DNA from: an uncultured Oscillospiraceae bacterium
GTDB taxonomy: Bacteria; Bacillota; Clostridia; Oscillospirales; Oscillospiraceae
Length of the DNA stretch: 64,000 nt
Assembly: GCA_944387845.1 (NCBI GenBank)
Contig: CALXGH010000019.1
Coordinates: forward strand, 1-64,000
Reading direction: 5' to 3'
Of this stretch, positions 43,030 to 53,604 are shown in pieces. The position numbers and the translations under genes were made by a program. The notes under the pieces were generated by a model, which saw only the letters and a list, made by a program, of their open reading frames with translations, was not told the DNA's origin and made no database searches. How positions within the stretch are numbered: position 1 is the first letter of the stretch; the number at the start of each line of letters is the position of its first letter.

Positions 43030-43836
43030 TTAAAGTCCTATTTTTCTCAAAACTATAACAGCGGTAAGATAGGCGATGCCAAGAATAAAAGTTATTATAT
43101 CCCGTCTTTTGTATTTCAGGACTTTCATTCTTGTCCTGCCCTCGCCTCCGTGATAGCACCGGCTCTCCATGGCAATAGCCAGCTCGTCGGCACGCCGGAA
43201 AGCGCTTATAAAAAGAGGCACAAGTATGGGAAGCATGGCTTTTGCCCTCTGTATAAGATTTCCGGAATCAAAATCCGCGCCTCTTGCCCGCTGGGCGTTC
43301 ATTATTTTGTCCGTCTCTTCTATGAGCGTCGGGATAAACCTGAGCGCAATGCTCATTATCATGCTTATCTCATGGACCGGCACCTTTATTTTCTTTAGAG
43401 GCCCCATGAGCCGCTCCATGCCGTCAGTAAGAGCAATTGGGGATGTAGTATATGTTAAAATGGACGTGCCCATAATGAGCATCGTTATTCTCAGCATCAT
43501 TAAAATCGCCGTTTTTATGCCCTCAAGGGTTATTGTGAATACCCAGAAATGGGCAATTACATGTTCGCCCGGCGCATAAAGAATATTCAAAATTCCCGTA
43601 AACGCCAGAACGATTACAATGGGCTTCAGCCCCTTGAGCAGCATTTTGAGCTTCGTATTTGACACCACTATTACAGCGGCAAGCCCAGCCATTACAACGC
43701 CATAAGAGATGATATCCTTGGCGGTGAATAGGGCAACCATATAGACAATGGTCATCACCAGTTTGGTCCTGGGGTCCAATCTGTGTATGACGGTGTCCCC
43801 AGGAAAATACTGGCCTAAAGTTATATCCTTAAGCAC
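43030..43836 (-). CDS. ecfT: ECF transporter transmembrane component EcfT
   Basis: The 268-residue scaffold membrane protein of energy-coupling-factor vitamin and metal importers. It starts with [20 protein letters not shown] and DPRTKLVMTIVYM, the usual EcfT N-terminus, and has the coupling-helix ARG motif in MNAQRARGADFDSG plus a later FRRADELAIAMESRCYHGG. Start is GTG, overlapping the ecfA2 stop by 8 bases. No S-component gene is in the window; group II modules share S-components across the genome. Confidence 0.95.
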   Translation of the reverse strand: MLKDITLGQYFPGDTVIHRLDPRTKLVMTIVYMVALFTAKDIISYGVVMAGLAAVIVVSNTKLKMLLKGLKPIVIVLAFTGILNILYAPGEHVIAHFWVFTITLEGIKTAILMMLRITMLIMGTSILTYTTSPIALTDGMERLMGPLKKIKVPVHEISMIMSIALRFIPTLIEETDKIMNAQRARGADFDSGNLIQRAKAMLPILVPLFISAFRRADELAIAMESRCYHGGEGRTRMKVLKYKRRDIITFILGIAYLTAVIVLRKIGL

Positions 43837-44746
43837 CGTTACGCCCCCCTTTTAACTTCAGGAGCGCTGATACCGCATCGTCGATTTTATACACCTCAGT
43901 TGGTACATCTAGGCCTTTCCTCTTTAAAAGGATCATTATTTTCGTTACTTCAGGAAGATCAAGGCCCAGCTCTTCTATCTCGTCGGCCCTTGCAAAAACC
44001 TCTTCCGGCGTACCCAGAAGCGCTATTTTACCATTACCCATAACGCATAACCTGTCGGCATTTGACGCAGCTTCTGCCATATCGTGAGTTACAGTTATTA
44101 TAGTGGCGCCTGTCCGCTCTCTATAATTTCGTATATTTTCTACTATTTCTCTGCAACCTTCAGGATCAAGTCCAGCCGTAGGCTCGTCCAGGATCAGCAC
44201 TTCCGGCTCCATAGCCATTACTCCGGCAATTGCAGCGCGTCTTTTCTGACCACCGGACAAATCAAACGGTGATGCTTTGTAATACTCCTGGCCAAGGCCA
44301 ACTATCTCAAGACTCTCCCTGACACGCCTGTCTATCTCTTCTTTGTCAAGGCCCATATTCTTCGGTCCGAAAGCCACATCGTCATAGACTGTCTCCTCGA
44401 AAAGCTGATACTCAGGATACTGGAAAACCAGCCCAACCTTAAAACGGGTCTGTCTGAGAGTTTCTTTCGACTCGTTTATATCCTGTCCATTCAGGAGTAT
44501 TTTGCCCTGGGTAGGGGAAATAAGCCCGTTTAAATGCTGAATAAGGGTGCTTTTCCCGGAGCCTGTCCTGCCGATTATCGCAAGATACTCACCTTTATAC
44601 ACTTTTAAATTAATATTGTAAACCGCAACATGCTCAAAGGGCGTACCCTGGCTATATGTATGGGTAAGATCGACTATTTCTAAAATTGGGTCCAACTTTT
44701 TCATTCCTTTTTGCCCGCTCTTTTCTTGGCCCGGCGCACTCTTCAT
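43829..44746 (-). CDS. ecfA2: ECF transporter ATPase EcfA2
   Basis: The second ATPase of the ECF module. 305 residues: Walker [11 protein letters not shown]-loop [13 protein letters not shown], signature [19 protein letters not shown], Walker [16 protein letters not shown] and switch His in TVTHDMAEA. The C-terminal extension ends at KLKGGRNGA. The start overlaps the ecfA1 stop (ATGA). Pairs with EcfA1 to power EcfT. Confidence 0.95.
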   Translation of the reverse strand: MKSAPGQEKSGQKGMKKLDPILEIVDLTHTYSQGTPFEHVAVYNINLKVYKGEYLAIIGRTGSGKSTLIQHLNGLISPTQGKILLNGQDINESKETLRQTRFKVGLVFQYPEYQLFEETVYDDVAFGPKNMGLDKEEIDRRVRESLEIVGLGQEYYKASPFDLSGGQKRRAAIAGVMAMEPEVLILDEPTAGLDPEGCREIVENIRNYRERTGATIITVTHDMAEAASNADRLCVMGNGKIALLGTPEEVFARADEIEELGLDLPEVTKIMILLKRKGLDVPTEVYKIDDAVSALLKLKGGRNGA

Positions 44747-45585
44747 GCCAAAGCGTTATATATGGCGTCGGCGCACTCTTCTACCGTCAGGTTTTCAATT
44801 GGTATATCAACCCCAGCTCGTTCAAGCTCATAGATAATAGATGTTCCCGCAGGCACATCAAGACCCAGGGACCGTATCTTCTCTACTTGGGCGAAAACCT
44901 CTCTCGGCGCCCCATCCATGACGATTTTGCCACTGTCTAAAACTATCACCCTGTCAGCCTGAGCTGCCTCATCCATGTGATGGGTAATAAGGACAATGGT
45001 GGTGCCAAACTCCTTTTTCAGGTATCTTATTATTTTCATGGTATCACGCCTGCCCTCCGGGTCCAACATAGCCGTGGCTTCATCGAACACTATACACTCC
45101 GGCTCCATGGCAAGAACACCTGCAATGGCGATTCTCTGTTTCTGTCCACCGGACAGAAGGTGTGGCGCGTGGATGGCAAATTTCTCCATTCCAACTGTTT
45201 TGAGCGCCTGGTCTACCCTTTTTCTTATCTCTTCAGAAGGATAGCCCAGGTTCTCTGGCCCGAAAGCCACATCTTCCTCAACAACATTGGCCACTATCTG
45301 GTTGTCAGGATTCTGAAACACCAGACCTATCCTCTTCCTTATATCTATAACGCGGTCCTCGTCCTTTGTGTCTATACCGAAGACCTCCATTTTTCCCGTA
45401 TCCGGTATAAGCAGGCAGTTGAAATGCTTTGCCAAAGTGGATTTTCCTGACCCATTATGGCCCAGGATCGCCGTAAACGAACCCTTTTCTATCTCAAAGC
45501 TCACGCCATCAAGAACAAGGCTACGCTTCTTTCCTTCCTCCGCTGGGTAGGTAAAAGAAATGTTTTCCGCTTTTATGGTACCCAT
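44743..45585 (-). CDS. ecfA1: ECF transporter ATPase EcfA1
   Basis: The first ATPase of the ECF module. 280 residues: Walker [11 protein letters not shown]-loop [20 protein letters not shown], signature [18 protein letters not shown], Walker [16 protein letters not shown] and switch His in LITHHMDEA. The start [11 protein letters not shown] is preferred, with GGGAGAG just upstream; the GTG five codons earlier lies in that site. Overlaps or abuts the methyltransferase gene upstream. Confidence 0.95.
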   Translation of the reverse strand: MGTIKAENISFTYPAEEGKKRSLVLDGVSFEIEKGSFTAILGHNGSGKSTLAKHFNCLLIPDTGKMEVFGIDTKDEDRVIDIRKRIGLVFQNPDNQIVANVVEEDVAFGPENLGYPSEEIRKRVDQALKTVGMEKFAIHAPHLLSGGQKQRIAIAGVLAMEPECIVFDEATAMLDPEGRRDTMKIIRYLKKEFGTTIVLITHHMDEAAQADRVIVLDSGKIVMDGAPREVFAQVEKIRSLGLDVPAGTSIIYELERAGVDIPIENLTVEECADAIYNALA

Positions 45586-45587
45586 TT

Positions 45588-46448
45588 TTATCTCTCCCAC
45601 CGGCAGGCGGCGCCGCAGGGCAGATAAAGGCCGGAAGCACGGACTTTAAGTCCCAGCTCCTGACTTTCACTGCGTCCGCCGAATTTCTTCGTAAATATAC
45701 TCTCGGAGATATATGTCAAAGTTGAAGCAGAGAGTCCCGTTGTGTATGAGTTTATTATCACAAACAGCGGATCGTCAGACAGTACCCCTGATGTGAGTTT
45801 TACAAAATCATACAGGTTCTGCTCAATCTTCCAAACTTCGCCGCCTGGTCCTCTGCCATAAGACGGAGGATCCATTATTATGGCGTCATACCGCCTGCCA
45901 CGGCGTATCTCCCTTTCAACAAATTTTCCGCAGTCGTCAACTATCCATCTTATAGGCCTGTTTTCAAGGCCTGAGGCTTTGGCGTTCTCCTTTGCCCAGG
46001 ACACCATGCCCTTGGCAGCGTCAACATGGCAAACACTTGCCCCCGCGAATGCTGCAGCCACCGTGGCGCCGCCTGTATATGCGAAAAGATTGAGAACATT
46101 TATAGGCCGTCCCGCACGCCTTATCTTATTTATAATGTAATCCCAGTTGGCAGCCTGTTCAGGGAAAAGCCCCGTGTGCTTAAAGTTCATGGGCTTTACA
46201 TTAAATGTGAGCTCTTTGTACTTTATCTGCCAGGACTGCGGCAGATTCCCTTTGTCCCAGTGTCCGCCGCCGGAAGACGAGCGGGTATACTTACCCTGGC
46301 TGTTTTTCCAGGCTGGGTCCCTTCTGGGCGTGTCCCATATTGCCTGAGGGTCCGGCCGCACAAGGGTATACTTCCCCCAGCGCTCCAGCTTCTCGCCTTT
46401 TGAGCAGTCCAAAACTTCAAAGTCTTTCCAATCGTCGGCTGTCCACAT
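45588..46448 (-). CDS. RlmI-like SAM-dependent methyltransferase
   Basis: A 286-residue class I methyltransferase. SAM-binding strand 1 is [20 protein letters not shown], motif [16 protein letters not shown], and the catalytic-type segment [16 protein letters not shown]. It most resembles the catalytic half of RlmI/RlmK-type rRNA methyltransferases, without an N-terminal PUA domain. The target is unproved. The start [12 protein letters not shown] has GGAGA upstream. First gene of the ecf operon, 2 bases before ecfA1. Confidence 0.86.
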   Translation of the reverse strand: MWTADDWKDFEVLDCSKGEKLERWGKYTLVRPDPQAIWDTPRRDPAWKNSQGKYTRSSSGGGHWDKGNLPQSWQIKYKELTFNVKPMNFKHTGLFPEQAANWDYIINKIRRAGRPINVLNLFAYTGGATVAAAFAGASVCHVDAAKGMVSWAKENAKASGLENRPIRWIVDDCGKFVEREIRRGRRYDAIIMDPPSYGRGPGGEVWKIEQNLYDFVKLTSGVLSDDPLFVIINSYTTGLSASTLTYISESIFTKKFGGRSESQELGLKVRASGLYLPCGAACRWER

Positions 46449-46679
46449 AAATTTATCTCCATCATTAAGGCGCAATGCGCCTGATTATAATTTAGCAATA
46501 TATTATACCACCTACCACAAAGTTAAGTCAATCAGCTAAAAATGCCCCTTTTATTACAGACCACAGGCTTTTTTGCGGATTTTTTATTGTGTTGAAACAT
46601 TGGTCCTCTTCTGTTAGAATACGGTATGCGGTTCGGCGCAGCCTGGGCCCCCATATTTAAAACGCAAGGTGGTAAGCTG

Positions 46680-47327
46680 ATGTATAATACTGTTCTTTTT
46701 GACCTGGACGGCACATTAACCGACCCCGTTATGGGCATTACTAATTCCGTTATTTACTCTCTGAAAAAATTTGGTATAGAGGTTACCGACAGAAAGTCCC
46801 TCTATAAGTTCGTTGGCCCTCCTCTTATGGACTCCTACGCTAAATACTACGGCTTTTCCAGAGAGCAGTGCGTCAAGGCAATAGAATATTACAGGGAATA
46901 TTTTAGTGTAAAAGGCCTGTACGAAAATGATATGTTTAAAGACACGCCCTGGCTTCTGAAAGAACTCAAAGAACACGGCAAGACGGTTATTCTCGCCACT
47001 TCCAAGGCAGAAAAATACTCTGTGCAGATTCTGGAACATTTCGATATCGCCAAGTACTTCGACTGTATTGCCGGCGCTTCTATGGACGCCTCCAGAAATA
47101 AGAAAGCCGACGTCATTGCATATGCAATGGAACGCTGTGGCATTAATAGCCCTGACGGCTGTGTCATGGTTGGCGACAGAGAGCACGATATAATCGGTGC
47201 TCAGGAAAATGGCATGGACTCTATCGGCGTTCTCTTTGGTTATGGCGACTATGACGAGCTTAAGGCCGCCGGTTCAACCCATATTGTCAAGGATATGAAA
47301 GGCATACTGGACGTGGTTTTAAACTGA
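46680..47327 (+). CDS. HAD-family phosphatase (phosphoglycolate phosphatase-like)
   Basis: A 215-residue HAD hydrolase. Motif I FDLDGTLTDPVMG with both nucleophile Asps, cap domain (residues about 15-80), motif II ILATSKAEKYS, motif III Lys in RNKKADVIAYA and motif IV MVGDREHDIIGAQENG. The substrate is probably a small phosphomonoester such as phosphoglycolate or a sugar phosphate. AAGGTGG lies before the ATG. A second HAD protein (Gph-like) is at 58855. Confidence 0.9.
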   Translation: MYNTVLFDLDGTLTDPVMGITNSVIYSLKKFGIEVTDRKSLYKFVGPPLMDSYAKYYGFSREQCVKAIEYYREYFSVKGLYENDMFKDTPWLLKELKEHGKTVILATSKAEKYSVQILEHFDIAKYFDCIAGASMDASRNKKADVIAYAMERCGINSPDGCVMVGDREHDIIGAQENGMDSIGVLFGYGDYDELKAAGSTHIVKDMKGILDVVLN

Positions 47328-47364
47328 GGCTGGAAAGCTTTTTAACTTCTATATATTTAAATGG

Positions 47365-47395
47365 TATACGCCGCTGGAAGATCCAGCGGCGTATA
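47365..47395 (+). terminator. Terminator of the HAD phosphatase gene
   Basis: Stem TATACGCCGCTGG / CCAGCGGCGTATA with a 5-base loop, then TGTTTC. Confidence 0.8.
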
Positions 47396-47498
47396 TGTTT
47401 CCCAGCCTTTTGGGATACATTGGACATATATGAAGCTTTAAAACATTTCGTAACATTTTTTAGCAGAAAATATAAATTTTTTAACATTGTTGCTTTCC

Positions 47499-47527
47499 TT
47501 GACAACGCTCAGCTTATTATATATAAT
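47499..47527 (+). promoter_or_regulatory. Sigma-A promoter of proS
   Basis: TTGACA, 17 bases, TATAAT, both consensus. The transcript would begin about 45 bases before the ATG, so there is no room for a T-box. Confidence 0.9.
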
Positions 47528-47577
47528 TGTAAAGCTTATAGATTTTCCTGTAAAAGGATTAAGGAGATAGATATAAA

Positions 47578-49011
47578 ATGGCTAAAGAAAAAAAAGTTCA
47601 GCAGATAACCGATATGGACGCTGATTTCGCCCAGTGGTTTACCGATGTTGTTGTAAAAGCCGGGCTTATCGACTATTCCGGTGTAAAAGGCTTCTATATT
47701 CTCCGACCTTATGGCTACGCTATCTGGGAAAACATTCAGGCTATCCTTGACAAGCGTTTTAAAGAGCTGGGTCATCACAATGTTTCTATGCCTGTTTTGA
47801 TCCCCGAGAGCCTTTTGCAGAAGGAAAAAGACCATGTTGAAGGTTTCGCACCTGAGTGCGCATGGGTTACTCTGGGTGGTAACGAAGAGCTTCCCGAAAG
47901 GCTTTGTGTCCGTCCTACTAGTGAAACTCTGTTCTGTGATCACTGGAGCCATGTACTCCATTCCTGGAGAGATCTTCCTATGAAATATAACCAGTGGTGC
48001 TCTGTGCTCCGCTGGGAAAAAACCACCCGTCCTCTGCTGCGCGGTAGGGAATTTTTATGGCAGGAAGGTCATACTATACATGAGACCGCCGAAGAAGCAA
48101 AGGAAGAGACCGAGACAATGCTCAACGTATATGCAGAACTTTGCGAAGATTACCTTGCCATGCCTGTTATAAAGGGTAGAAAAACAGACAAGGAAAAGTT
48201 TGCCGGCGCTGAAGCTACATATACTATAGAGTGCATGATGCACGACAAGAAGGCTCTCCAGAGCGGCACAAGCCATTATTTCGGTGATGGTTTTGCTAGA
48301 GCATTCAATATAACTTTTTCTGACAGAGAAAACAAGCTGAGATATCCTCACCAGACCAGCTGGGGTGTATCCACCAGAATTATGGGCGGTATCATCATGA
48401 CCCATGGCGATAACAACGGACTTGTTCTGCCTCCAATGATCGCTCCTACCCAGATTGTCATCATTCCGGTAGCTATGCACAAACCTGGTGTACTTGATAA
48501 GGCTGAGGAGCTTCGTGCAAGACTTGAAAAGGCCGGCTTCAGGGTTATGATGGATGATTCTGATCAGTCCCCAGGCTGGAAATTTGCCGAGTATGAGATG
48601 AAGGGTATCCCTCTTAGAATAGAGATTGGACCAAGAGATATTGAAAGCGGCAATTTTGTAGCTGTACGCAGAGACAACGGCGAAAAGGCTGTTTGTGCTA
48701 TAGATCAGCTTGAAGAAAAAGCAGATGAGCTGCTCAAGACAATCCAGGCATCAATGTACGAGAAGGCAAAAGCCAACCTTACTGAAAACATCTATCCTGC
48801 CACAACTATGGACGAAGCCAAGGCCGTTATTGAAAAAGGCGGATTCATAAAGATGATGTGGTGCGGCGACGAGGCCTGTGAAATAAAAATGAAAGAGGAT
48901 GTCGGTGTATCTTCACGCTGCATACCTTTCGAGCAGGAACATCTTGGTGATGTCTGCCCTGTATGTGGTAAGCCCGCAAAAGAGATGGTTATTTGGGGTA
49001 TCGCTTACTAA
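47578..49011 (+). CDS. proS: Prolyl-tRNA synthetase, archaeal/eukaryotic-like type
   Basis: Charges tRNA-Pro. The 477-residue enzyme lacks the editing insertion of the E. coli-type and matches the shorter archaeal/eukaryotic-like form: class II motif 2 around [20 protein letters not shown], motif 3-like [16 protein letters not shown], anticodon domain (about 285-400) and a C-terminal domain with a zinc set, [10 protein letters not shown] and CPVCGKPA, ending with Tyr. GGAG lies near the ATG (TAAGGAGATAGATATAAAATG). The gene is alone behind a strong promoter. Confidence 0.96.
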   Translation: MAKEKKVQQITDMDADFAQWFTDVVVKAGLIDYSGVKGFYILRPYGYAIWENIQAILDKRFKELGHHNVSMPVLIPESLLQKEKDHVEGFAPECAWVTLGGNEELPERLCVRPTSETLFCDHWSHVLHSWRDLPMKYNQWCSVLRWEKTTRPLLRGREFLWQEGHTIHETAEEAKEETETMLNVYAELCEDYLAMPVIKGRKTDKEKFAGAEATYTIECMMHDKKALQSGTSHYFGDGFARAFNITFSDRENKLRYPHQTSWGVSTRIMGGIIMTHGDNNGLVLPPMIAPTQIVIIPVAMHKPGVLDKAEELRARLEKAGFRVMMDDSDQSPGWKFAEYEMKGIPLRIEIGPRDIESGNFVAVRRDNGEKAVCAIDQLEEKADELLKTIQASMYEKAKANLTENIYPATTMDEAKAVIEKGGFIKMMWCGDEACEIKMKEDVGVSSRCIPFEQEHLGDVCPVCGKPAKEMVIWGIAY

Positions 49012-49065
49012 TATTTCTCTATGATGGCAGCCTGTCTCAGGCTTAAAATATAAAAAATAATGTTA

Positions 49066-49094
49066 TTGACTTACATATATTTTACGATTACAAT
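49066..49094 (+). promoter_or_regulatory. Promoter of the first MFS gene
   Basis: TTGACT, 17 bases, TACAAT. Confidence 0.82.
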
Positions 49095-49152
49095 TTAGGT
49101 GTAAAATCAACCCATATTTTAAGTTAAACGGACATGAAAGGTGGAGTTTATC

Positions 49153-50355
49153 TTGAACCCGGCAAGCTCTCATAAAAGAACAACCATTTTTTACACCTTG
49201 GCCACCGGTCTGTACTATTCAGGCCAGGCGGTCGTCATGGGATACACAGTTGTCTTTCTGACAAGCCGAGGAGTCCCAGACTCTATCAGCGGCCTTGTTG
49301 TATCCTTTTCTGCTATCGGTGCAATCATCATGCAGATGTTCGTGGCAAACAGCCTCGACCGAAATCCGTTAGCACTTGTAAAAAACCCAACTATTGTTGT
49401 AGCTGTTTTACAGGCAATCGTCATAACGGCGATGCTACTGCTTGAAGACATCCCCATCGCCGTTCTAATTTGCTACACTCTGGGCCTTATCGGAACGAGA
49501 GTAAACATGACGCTTCTTAACTCCATTGCCGTTAAGAGTGATATACACATTCCTTTTGCCATACCAAGAGGCCTTGGCTCTGCTACATACGCCTTTACCT
49601 GTCTTTTGGCAGGCTATATGGCCAGCAACCTTGGTATAAATTCCATATTCTACTTCTATATTCCAATTGCGATTCTTCAGGCAGTAAGCCTTATAATGAT
49701 GCCTGAAGATCACCTTGTACCTGAGGTAAAAGAAACTGTTAAAGAAGAAAATGTATCATATGCAGAAATGCTTAGTAAAAATAAAATTCTGGCAGTATTT
49801 CTTATTGCCTGTATTTTCAATGGCATTGGCATGACAGCTTCCGGCACATTTCTTATACGCATAATAGAAGATTGCGGTGGTAATAGTACAGATCTTGGTA
49901 TTATTTTGTTTGTTCAGGCATTTGCAGAAGTTCCAATGTCTCTTGTTATCACAAGATTCACAAGGAACTTTGGTCTTGAAAAAGTGCTTACTTTCTGTTT
50001 CTTAATGTTCGCTGTAAGATGCTTCTTGTTTGCAGCTGCAGGTAGTGTAATGATGGTAGGTCTTATTGCATGTCTTAATATGTTTTGTTATGGCATATAC
50101 GGCATCGCCTATGTCCAGTTCCCTGACCTTATTGTTAAGGACACTGAGAAGGCAAGAGCGCAGGCTCTTACAGCTCTCTGCTCCGGCAATGGTCTTGGTC
50201 TTGTATTTGGCTCCGCTCTTTCCGGCGCGCTCATCACGCTGGTTGGCGCTCGCATGCTTTTTGTTATAAGCGGTTTCATATCTATTATAGGTTTTGTTGC
50301 CATGTATGCGTGTGCTAGTATGCTCAACAAGCAAAAAGCTCTTGCAAGGCAGTAA
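49153..50355 (+). CDS. MFS transporter, first of a tandem paralog pair
   Basis: A 400-residue, twelve-segment major facilitator. GYTVVFLTSRGVPDSISGLV, PRGLGSATYAFTCLLAGYMA and VQAFAEVPMSLVITRFTRNF are shared with the next gene. The pattern recalls the LacY/nucleoside-symporter branch of MFS, but the substrate is unknown. Start is TTG at 49153 with GGTGGAG 6 bases upstream; the GTG of that site itself could also be read as a start. A terminator separates it from its paralog. Confidence 0.88.
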   Translation: MNPASSHKRTTIFYTLATGLYYSGQAVVMGYTVVFLTSRGVPDSISGLVVSFSAIGAIIMQMFVANSLDRNPLALVKNPTIVVAVLQAIVITAMLLLEDIPIAVLICYTLGLIGTRVNMTLLNSIAVKSDIHIPFAIPRGLGSATYAFTCLLAGYMASNLGINSIFYFYIPIAILQAVSLIMMPEDHLVPEVKETVKEENVSYAEMLSKNKILAVFLIACIFNGIGMTASGTFLIRIIEDCGGNSTDLGIILFVQAFAEVPMSLVITRFTRNFGLEKVLTFCFLMFAVRCFLFAAAGSVMMVGLIACLNMFCYGIYGIAYVQFPDLIVKDTEKARAQALTALCSGNGLGLVFGSALSGALITLVGARMLFVISGFISIIGFVAMYACASMLNKQKALARQ

Positions 50356-50367
50356 AAAAAGTCTCTC

Positions 50368-50402
50368 AGCAGAGGCACCCCAAAAAAGTGGAGGGCCTCT
50401 GC
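50368..50402 (+). terminator. Terminator of the first MFS gene
   Basis: AGCAGAGGC / GCCTCTGCT stem with a 17-base loop, then TTATTTTT. Confidence 0.75.
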
Positions 50403-50559
50403 TTTATTTTTCACAATTTCTGAGCTGCCAAGCCAATACTAGTACGAAAGAAGCATTACACACACATCGCTATGGTCATCTATTGACAATATAGATTATA
50501 ATAAAAACAGGGTTCGCGCTTTAGCGCAGCAAAACACTAAAAAAGGACGGTATACCATC

Positions 50560-51759
50560 GTGCAAACAACAAAATCCTACAAATTCACACCCCTACTTTA
50601 CTGCCTCGCAAACGGATTTTTCTACGCAGCCATGGCAGCAATAGCCGCTTACACCACCGTATATCTCTCCGGCAAGGGGGTCCCTGACTCTATCACCGCA
50701 GCAGTCGTCTCACTCTCTGCGCTGATTTCAAACCTCGCAACACTTGTCATGTCCAATCTGCTTGATAAATACCCGAAACTTTTATCAAAGCATATGGCCA
50801 CATTCACAACTGGAGTTTCCGCCGTCTCTGCAGTTATTGCTGTGCTTTTTGACGAAAACCCGACTATTCTTATTATTTTCTTTACTATCGCATTTATATT
50901 TGAAAAAGCCACGATCTCAACTATGAGTACAGTTTCCGTAAAAAGTAACGTACATATAACATACGCCGTACCACGCGGTATCGGCTCGGCCACTTATGCT
51001 ATCGTCTGCCTTATAGCCGGCTTCCTTACTGCAAAATTTGGCTCAGATATCGTAATGCTTCTTTTCATCCCGCTCATGGCCATAACATCCCTCAGCATTG
51101 CTCTTATGCCAGAGGATCACATATATGTAGAGCCTAAAAAAGATGAGAATAAGTCGTCCTATTTTACTATGGTAAAAAACAACAGGCCCCTTCTTCTGTT
51201 CCTCATCGCTACATTTTTCATTGGGGTTGGTAATTCCTGCTCTATGACCTTCCTCATCAGGATAATTCAGGACTGCGGCGGCGACAGTTCTAATCTGGGC
51301 GTTGCCACCTTTATACAGGCCATGGCAGAAGTTCCAATGACGATCCTCATGGTACGTCTTATAAAGAAATATAAATTTGAGGACCTGCTTGTAGTTTCAT
51401 TTATTATGTACGCGGTAAGGCTTTTCTCTGTCGGCTCTTCTCAGTCGATACCCATGCTCTACTGCGCTGTTGCCCTCAATTTCTTCTGTGTTGGTATTTA
51501 CAGCACATCCTCTGTACGTTTTGCAAAACTTATTGTTCAGCCGGATGAATCCGCAAGAAGCCAGGCCCTTCTGAACTTCTTCAGCGGTACAGGTATGGGT
51601 ACTTTTGCTGGTGCTGCTCTTCAGGTCGTTCTTATAGATCTTATAGGGCCAAGAGGTATTTTCCTCTTCTGCGCCGGCGTATCTTTCCTGGGCTTCCTTA
51701 CAATGCTCCCATGCCGCAAGGCTATTAAGAAAGTCGGCTACGCAAACCCAGACTTCTGA
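50560..51759 (+). CDS. MFS transporter, second of a tandem paralog pair
   Basis: A 399-residue, twelve-segment transporter related to the previous gene along its full length: compare GKGVPDSITAAVVSLSALIS, PRGIGSATYAIVCLIAGFLT, MTFLIRIIQDCGGDSSNLGV and FIQAMAEVPMTILMVRLIKK. The pair probably arose by duplication and then diverged. Start is GTG; AAGGACGG lies upstream at a long distance. It may be expressed separately from its sister. Confidence 0.88.
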   Translation: MQTTKSYKFTPLLYCLANGFFYAAMAAIAAYTTVYLSGKGVPDSITAAVVSLSALISNLATLVMSNLLDKYPKLLSKHMATFTTGVSAVSAVIAVLFDENPTILIIFFTIAFIFEKATISTMSTVSVKSNVHITYAVPRGIGSATYAIVCLIAGFLTAKFGSDIVMLLFIPLMAITSLSIALMPEDHIYVEPKKDENKSSYFTMVKNNRPLLLFLIATFFIGVGNSCSMTFLIRIIQDCGGDSSNLGVATFIQAMAEVPMTILMVRLIKKYKFEDLLVVSFIMYAVRLFSVGSSQSIPMLYCAVALNFFCVGIYSTSSVRFAKLIVQPDESARSQALLNFFSGTGMGTFAGAALQVVLIDLIGPRGIFLFCAGVSFLGFLTMLPCRKAIKKVGYANPDF

Positions 51760-51873
51760 TTTTGCGGCCATTCCAGAAATTTTAATATTTTCGCTTTTTC
51801 GATATAATATTAATAATTTTTGTTATAATATTTATATAAGCGAAAATAAAATGTTTTCTCAGGAGGCCAAAAA

Positions 51874-52413
51874 ATGCAGCTTAAAGGTTCGAGAACAGAG
51901 GCCAATCTCATGGCGGCTTTTGCCGGCGAGACCCAGGCCCATACAAAATATTCCTACTATTCAGAAAAGGCAAAAAAAGACGGCTATCAGCAGATAGCTG
52001 ACATATTTGAGGAAACCTCAAATAATGAAAAGGCACACGCAAAAATTTGGTTCAAGCTTCTCCACGACGGAGGTGTTCCCGGTACCATGGCAAATCTTCT
52101 TGACGCCGCGGCAGGTGAAAATTATGAGTGGACCGATATGTATGCGACCTTTGCCAAAGAAGCGCGGGATGAGGGCTTTACAACCATCGCTCTTCTTTTT
52201 GAGAAAGTCGGAGCCATCGAAAAGGACCATGAGGAACGTTACAGAAAACTCATTGGAAATATTGATGGCGGTATTGTATTCTCCAGAGACCAGGACATGA
52301 CATGGATATGCAGAAACTGCGGACATGTTGTAATTGGCAAAAAAGCCCCTGTTGCCTGTCCTGTATGCGGTGAGCCCCAAGCATATTTTGAAATCAAATC
52401 TACAAACTATTAA
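51874..52413 (+). CDS. rbr: Rubrerythrin
   Basis: Reduces peroxide in anaerobes. The 179 residues have an N-terminal four-helix diiron domain ([57 protein letters not shown]; carboxylates as ExxH pairs) and a C-terminal rubredoxin domain with Cys4 iron site ([24 protein letters not shown]). AGGAGG precedes the ATG. Monocistronic, with its own terminator. Electron donor not in the window. Confidence 0.97.
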   Translation: MQLKGSRTEANLMAAFAGETQAHTKYSYYSEKAKKDGYQQIADIFEETSNNEKAHAKIWFKLLHDGGVPGTMANLLDAAAGENYEWTDMYATFAKEARDEGFTTIALLFEKVGAIEKDHEERYRKLIGNIDGGIVFSRDQDMTWICRNCGHVVIGKKAPVACPVCGEPQAYFEIKSTNY

Positions 52414-52416
52414 AAC

Positions 52417-52447
52417 AAAAGCGCCCTGTTTAAAACAGGGCGCTTTT
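52417..52447 (+). terminator. Terminator of rubrerythrin gene
   Basis: Perfect 15-bp stem, arm AAAAGCGCCCTGTTT, followed by ATTTTATAA. Confidence 0.88.
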
Positions 52448-52494
52448 ATTTTATAAGGTGCAGAGAACCACAGCACCATTTTGCATACTAAGCT

Positions 52495-53424
52495 TTACTT
52501 CATATAGTCTTTGAGATTTTCAATAGCTTCTCTAAGTTCCTTAAGCGCGTTTTCATAGCCGTAAACCTTCAAATTTGGGAAAGCCTTTACGATTCGAGTC
52601 TGAGACGCTGATTTCTTCTCCACAATCTCGTTGTGTTTCTTTTCAGCCTCTTCATAACGCTCTTTCCGCTGTCTTCCCACACCACGTATTGTTTCCCAAA
52701 GCTCCTGTTCCTCCGCCTTGTTTTTCTCAGCCAGAGCCTTTTCCTCTTTTCTATGCTGTTCCATCATCTCACGGAGTTCCGCATACATCTCTTTGGTCTC
52801 AAATGCGGCGTCAAATGTTCTGATGACTCTACCGGATATTGCATCTCCCAATTTGTCGGAAAATTCACGCATTTCCGAACCAAGTGATGTGATAAGAGCA
52901 AGTCGTTTCTGCAGTTTCATGATAGCTGATACCGTGCAGATAAGATCCACAACCGTTGCTATCATGAAAATTGCAAGTAAAACAAGGCCTAAGGTGTGTG
53001 GTATAAGCGAGATAAATCCGTAAATTACAGGGTGCACTACTTTCAGTATGAGCAGCGCGCCAAAGCCCCACAAAACTGAAAATTCAAGACAAATATATCC
53101 GCCTATATTAAAGCGCTCATTTGAGTAGTCCCACCATTTCATGTGAAATACTTTTTCAAGTATCCAGCCTGTAAAGAGTTCCAGCAGAGTAGTTACAGCA
53201 ACAGATGCCAAAAAGAGAAGGAATATATCGTCTCTCAACGGAAACAGCAGTAGCACCAATGCCACAACGCCAAACCCATAGATTGGACAAATGGGTCCGT
53301 TGAGGAATCCGCGGTTTACAAATTTACCTGTTCCCACGGCGGCGAAAGCCACCTCGGCGCACCAGCCTAGAAACGCATAAATAAAAAACATTGCTATAAT
53401 TTGAAGCAGAGAATATTCTGGCAT
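52495..53424 (-). CDS. Putative ABC-transporter type IV (PF06541) membrane protein with C-terminal coiled coil
   Basis: A 309-residue protein with about six membrane segments in the first 160 residues. The family patterns are FLGWCAEVAF, GFLNGPICPIYGFGVVALVL, ELFTGWILEKVFHMKWWDYS and NERFNIGGYICLEFSVLWGF, of the PF06541 (CmpB-like) family. The C-terminal 140 residues form a charged coiled coil (EMYAELREMMEQHRKEEKAL; QRKERYEEAEKKHNEIVEKK). Function unknown. GGGAGAA lies before the ATG. A small single-domain relative is at 60799. Confidence 0.83.
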   Translation of the reverse strand: MPEYSLLQIIAMFFIYAFLGWCAEVAFAAVGTGKFVNRGFLNGPICPIYGFGVVALVLLLFPLRDDIFLLFLASVAVTTLLELFTGWILEKVFHMKWWDYSNERFNIGGYICLEFSVLWGFGALLILKVVHPVIYGFISLIPHTLGLVLLAIFMIATVVDLICTVSAIMKLQKRLALITSLGSEMREFSDKLGDAISGRVIRTFDAAFETKEMYAELREMMEQHRKEEKALAEKNKAEEQELWETIRGVGRQRKERYEEAEKKHNEIVEKKSASQTRIVKAFPNLKVYGYENALKELREAIENLKDYMK

Positions 53425-53540
53425 GATCGTTTCTCCCGTATGTCGTATGTATTTTGGTGTTTATTATATTATAACAGAATCAACTGAATTTTGACGGAAT
53501 TTTTAATCAATATTAATTTAACTTTAGGCAAAAAAACATA

Positions 53541-53569
53541 TCGAAAACAGGGCTCTTTTATGATACAAT
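53541..53569 (+). promoter_or_regulatory. Promoter of lysA
   Basis: TCGAAA, 17 bases, TACAAT, 36 bases before the ATG. Confidence 0.65.
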
Positions 53570-53604
53570 ATCTGTTATCATTTTAAGGGAAAGGATCCTC
53601 CCAC

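Noticed and set aside
47328-47577. T-box leader before proS
   Set aside because: The consensus promoter lies about 50 bases before the ATG, leaving no room for a T-box, and no T-box core sequence is seen.
53425-53604. Lysine riboswitch before lysA
   Set aside because: The leader after the promoter is only about 30 bases and shows no riboswitch structure.
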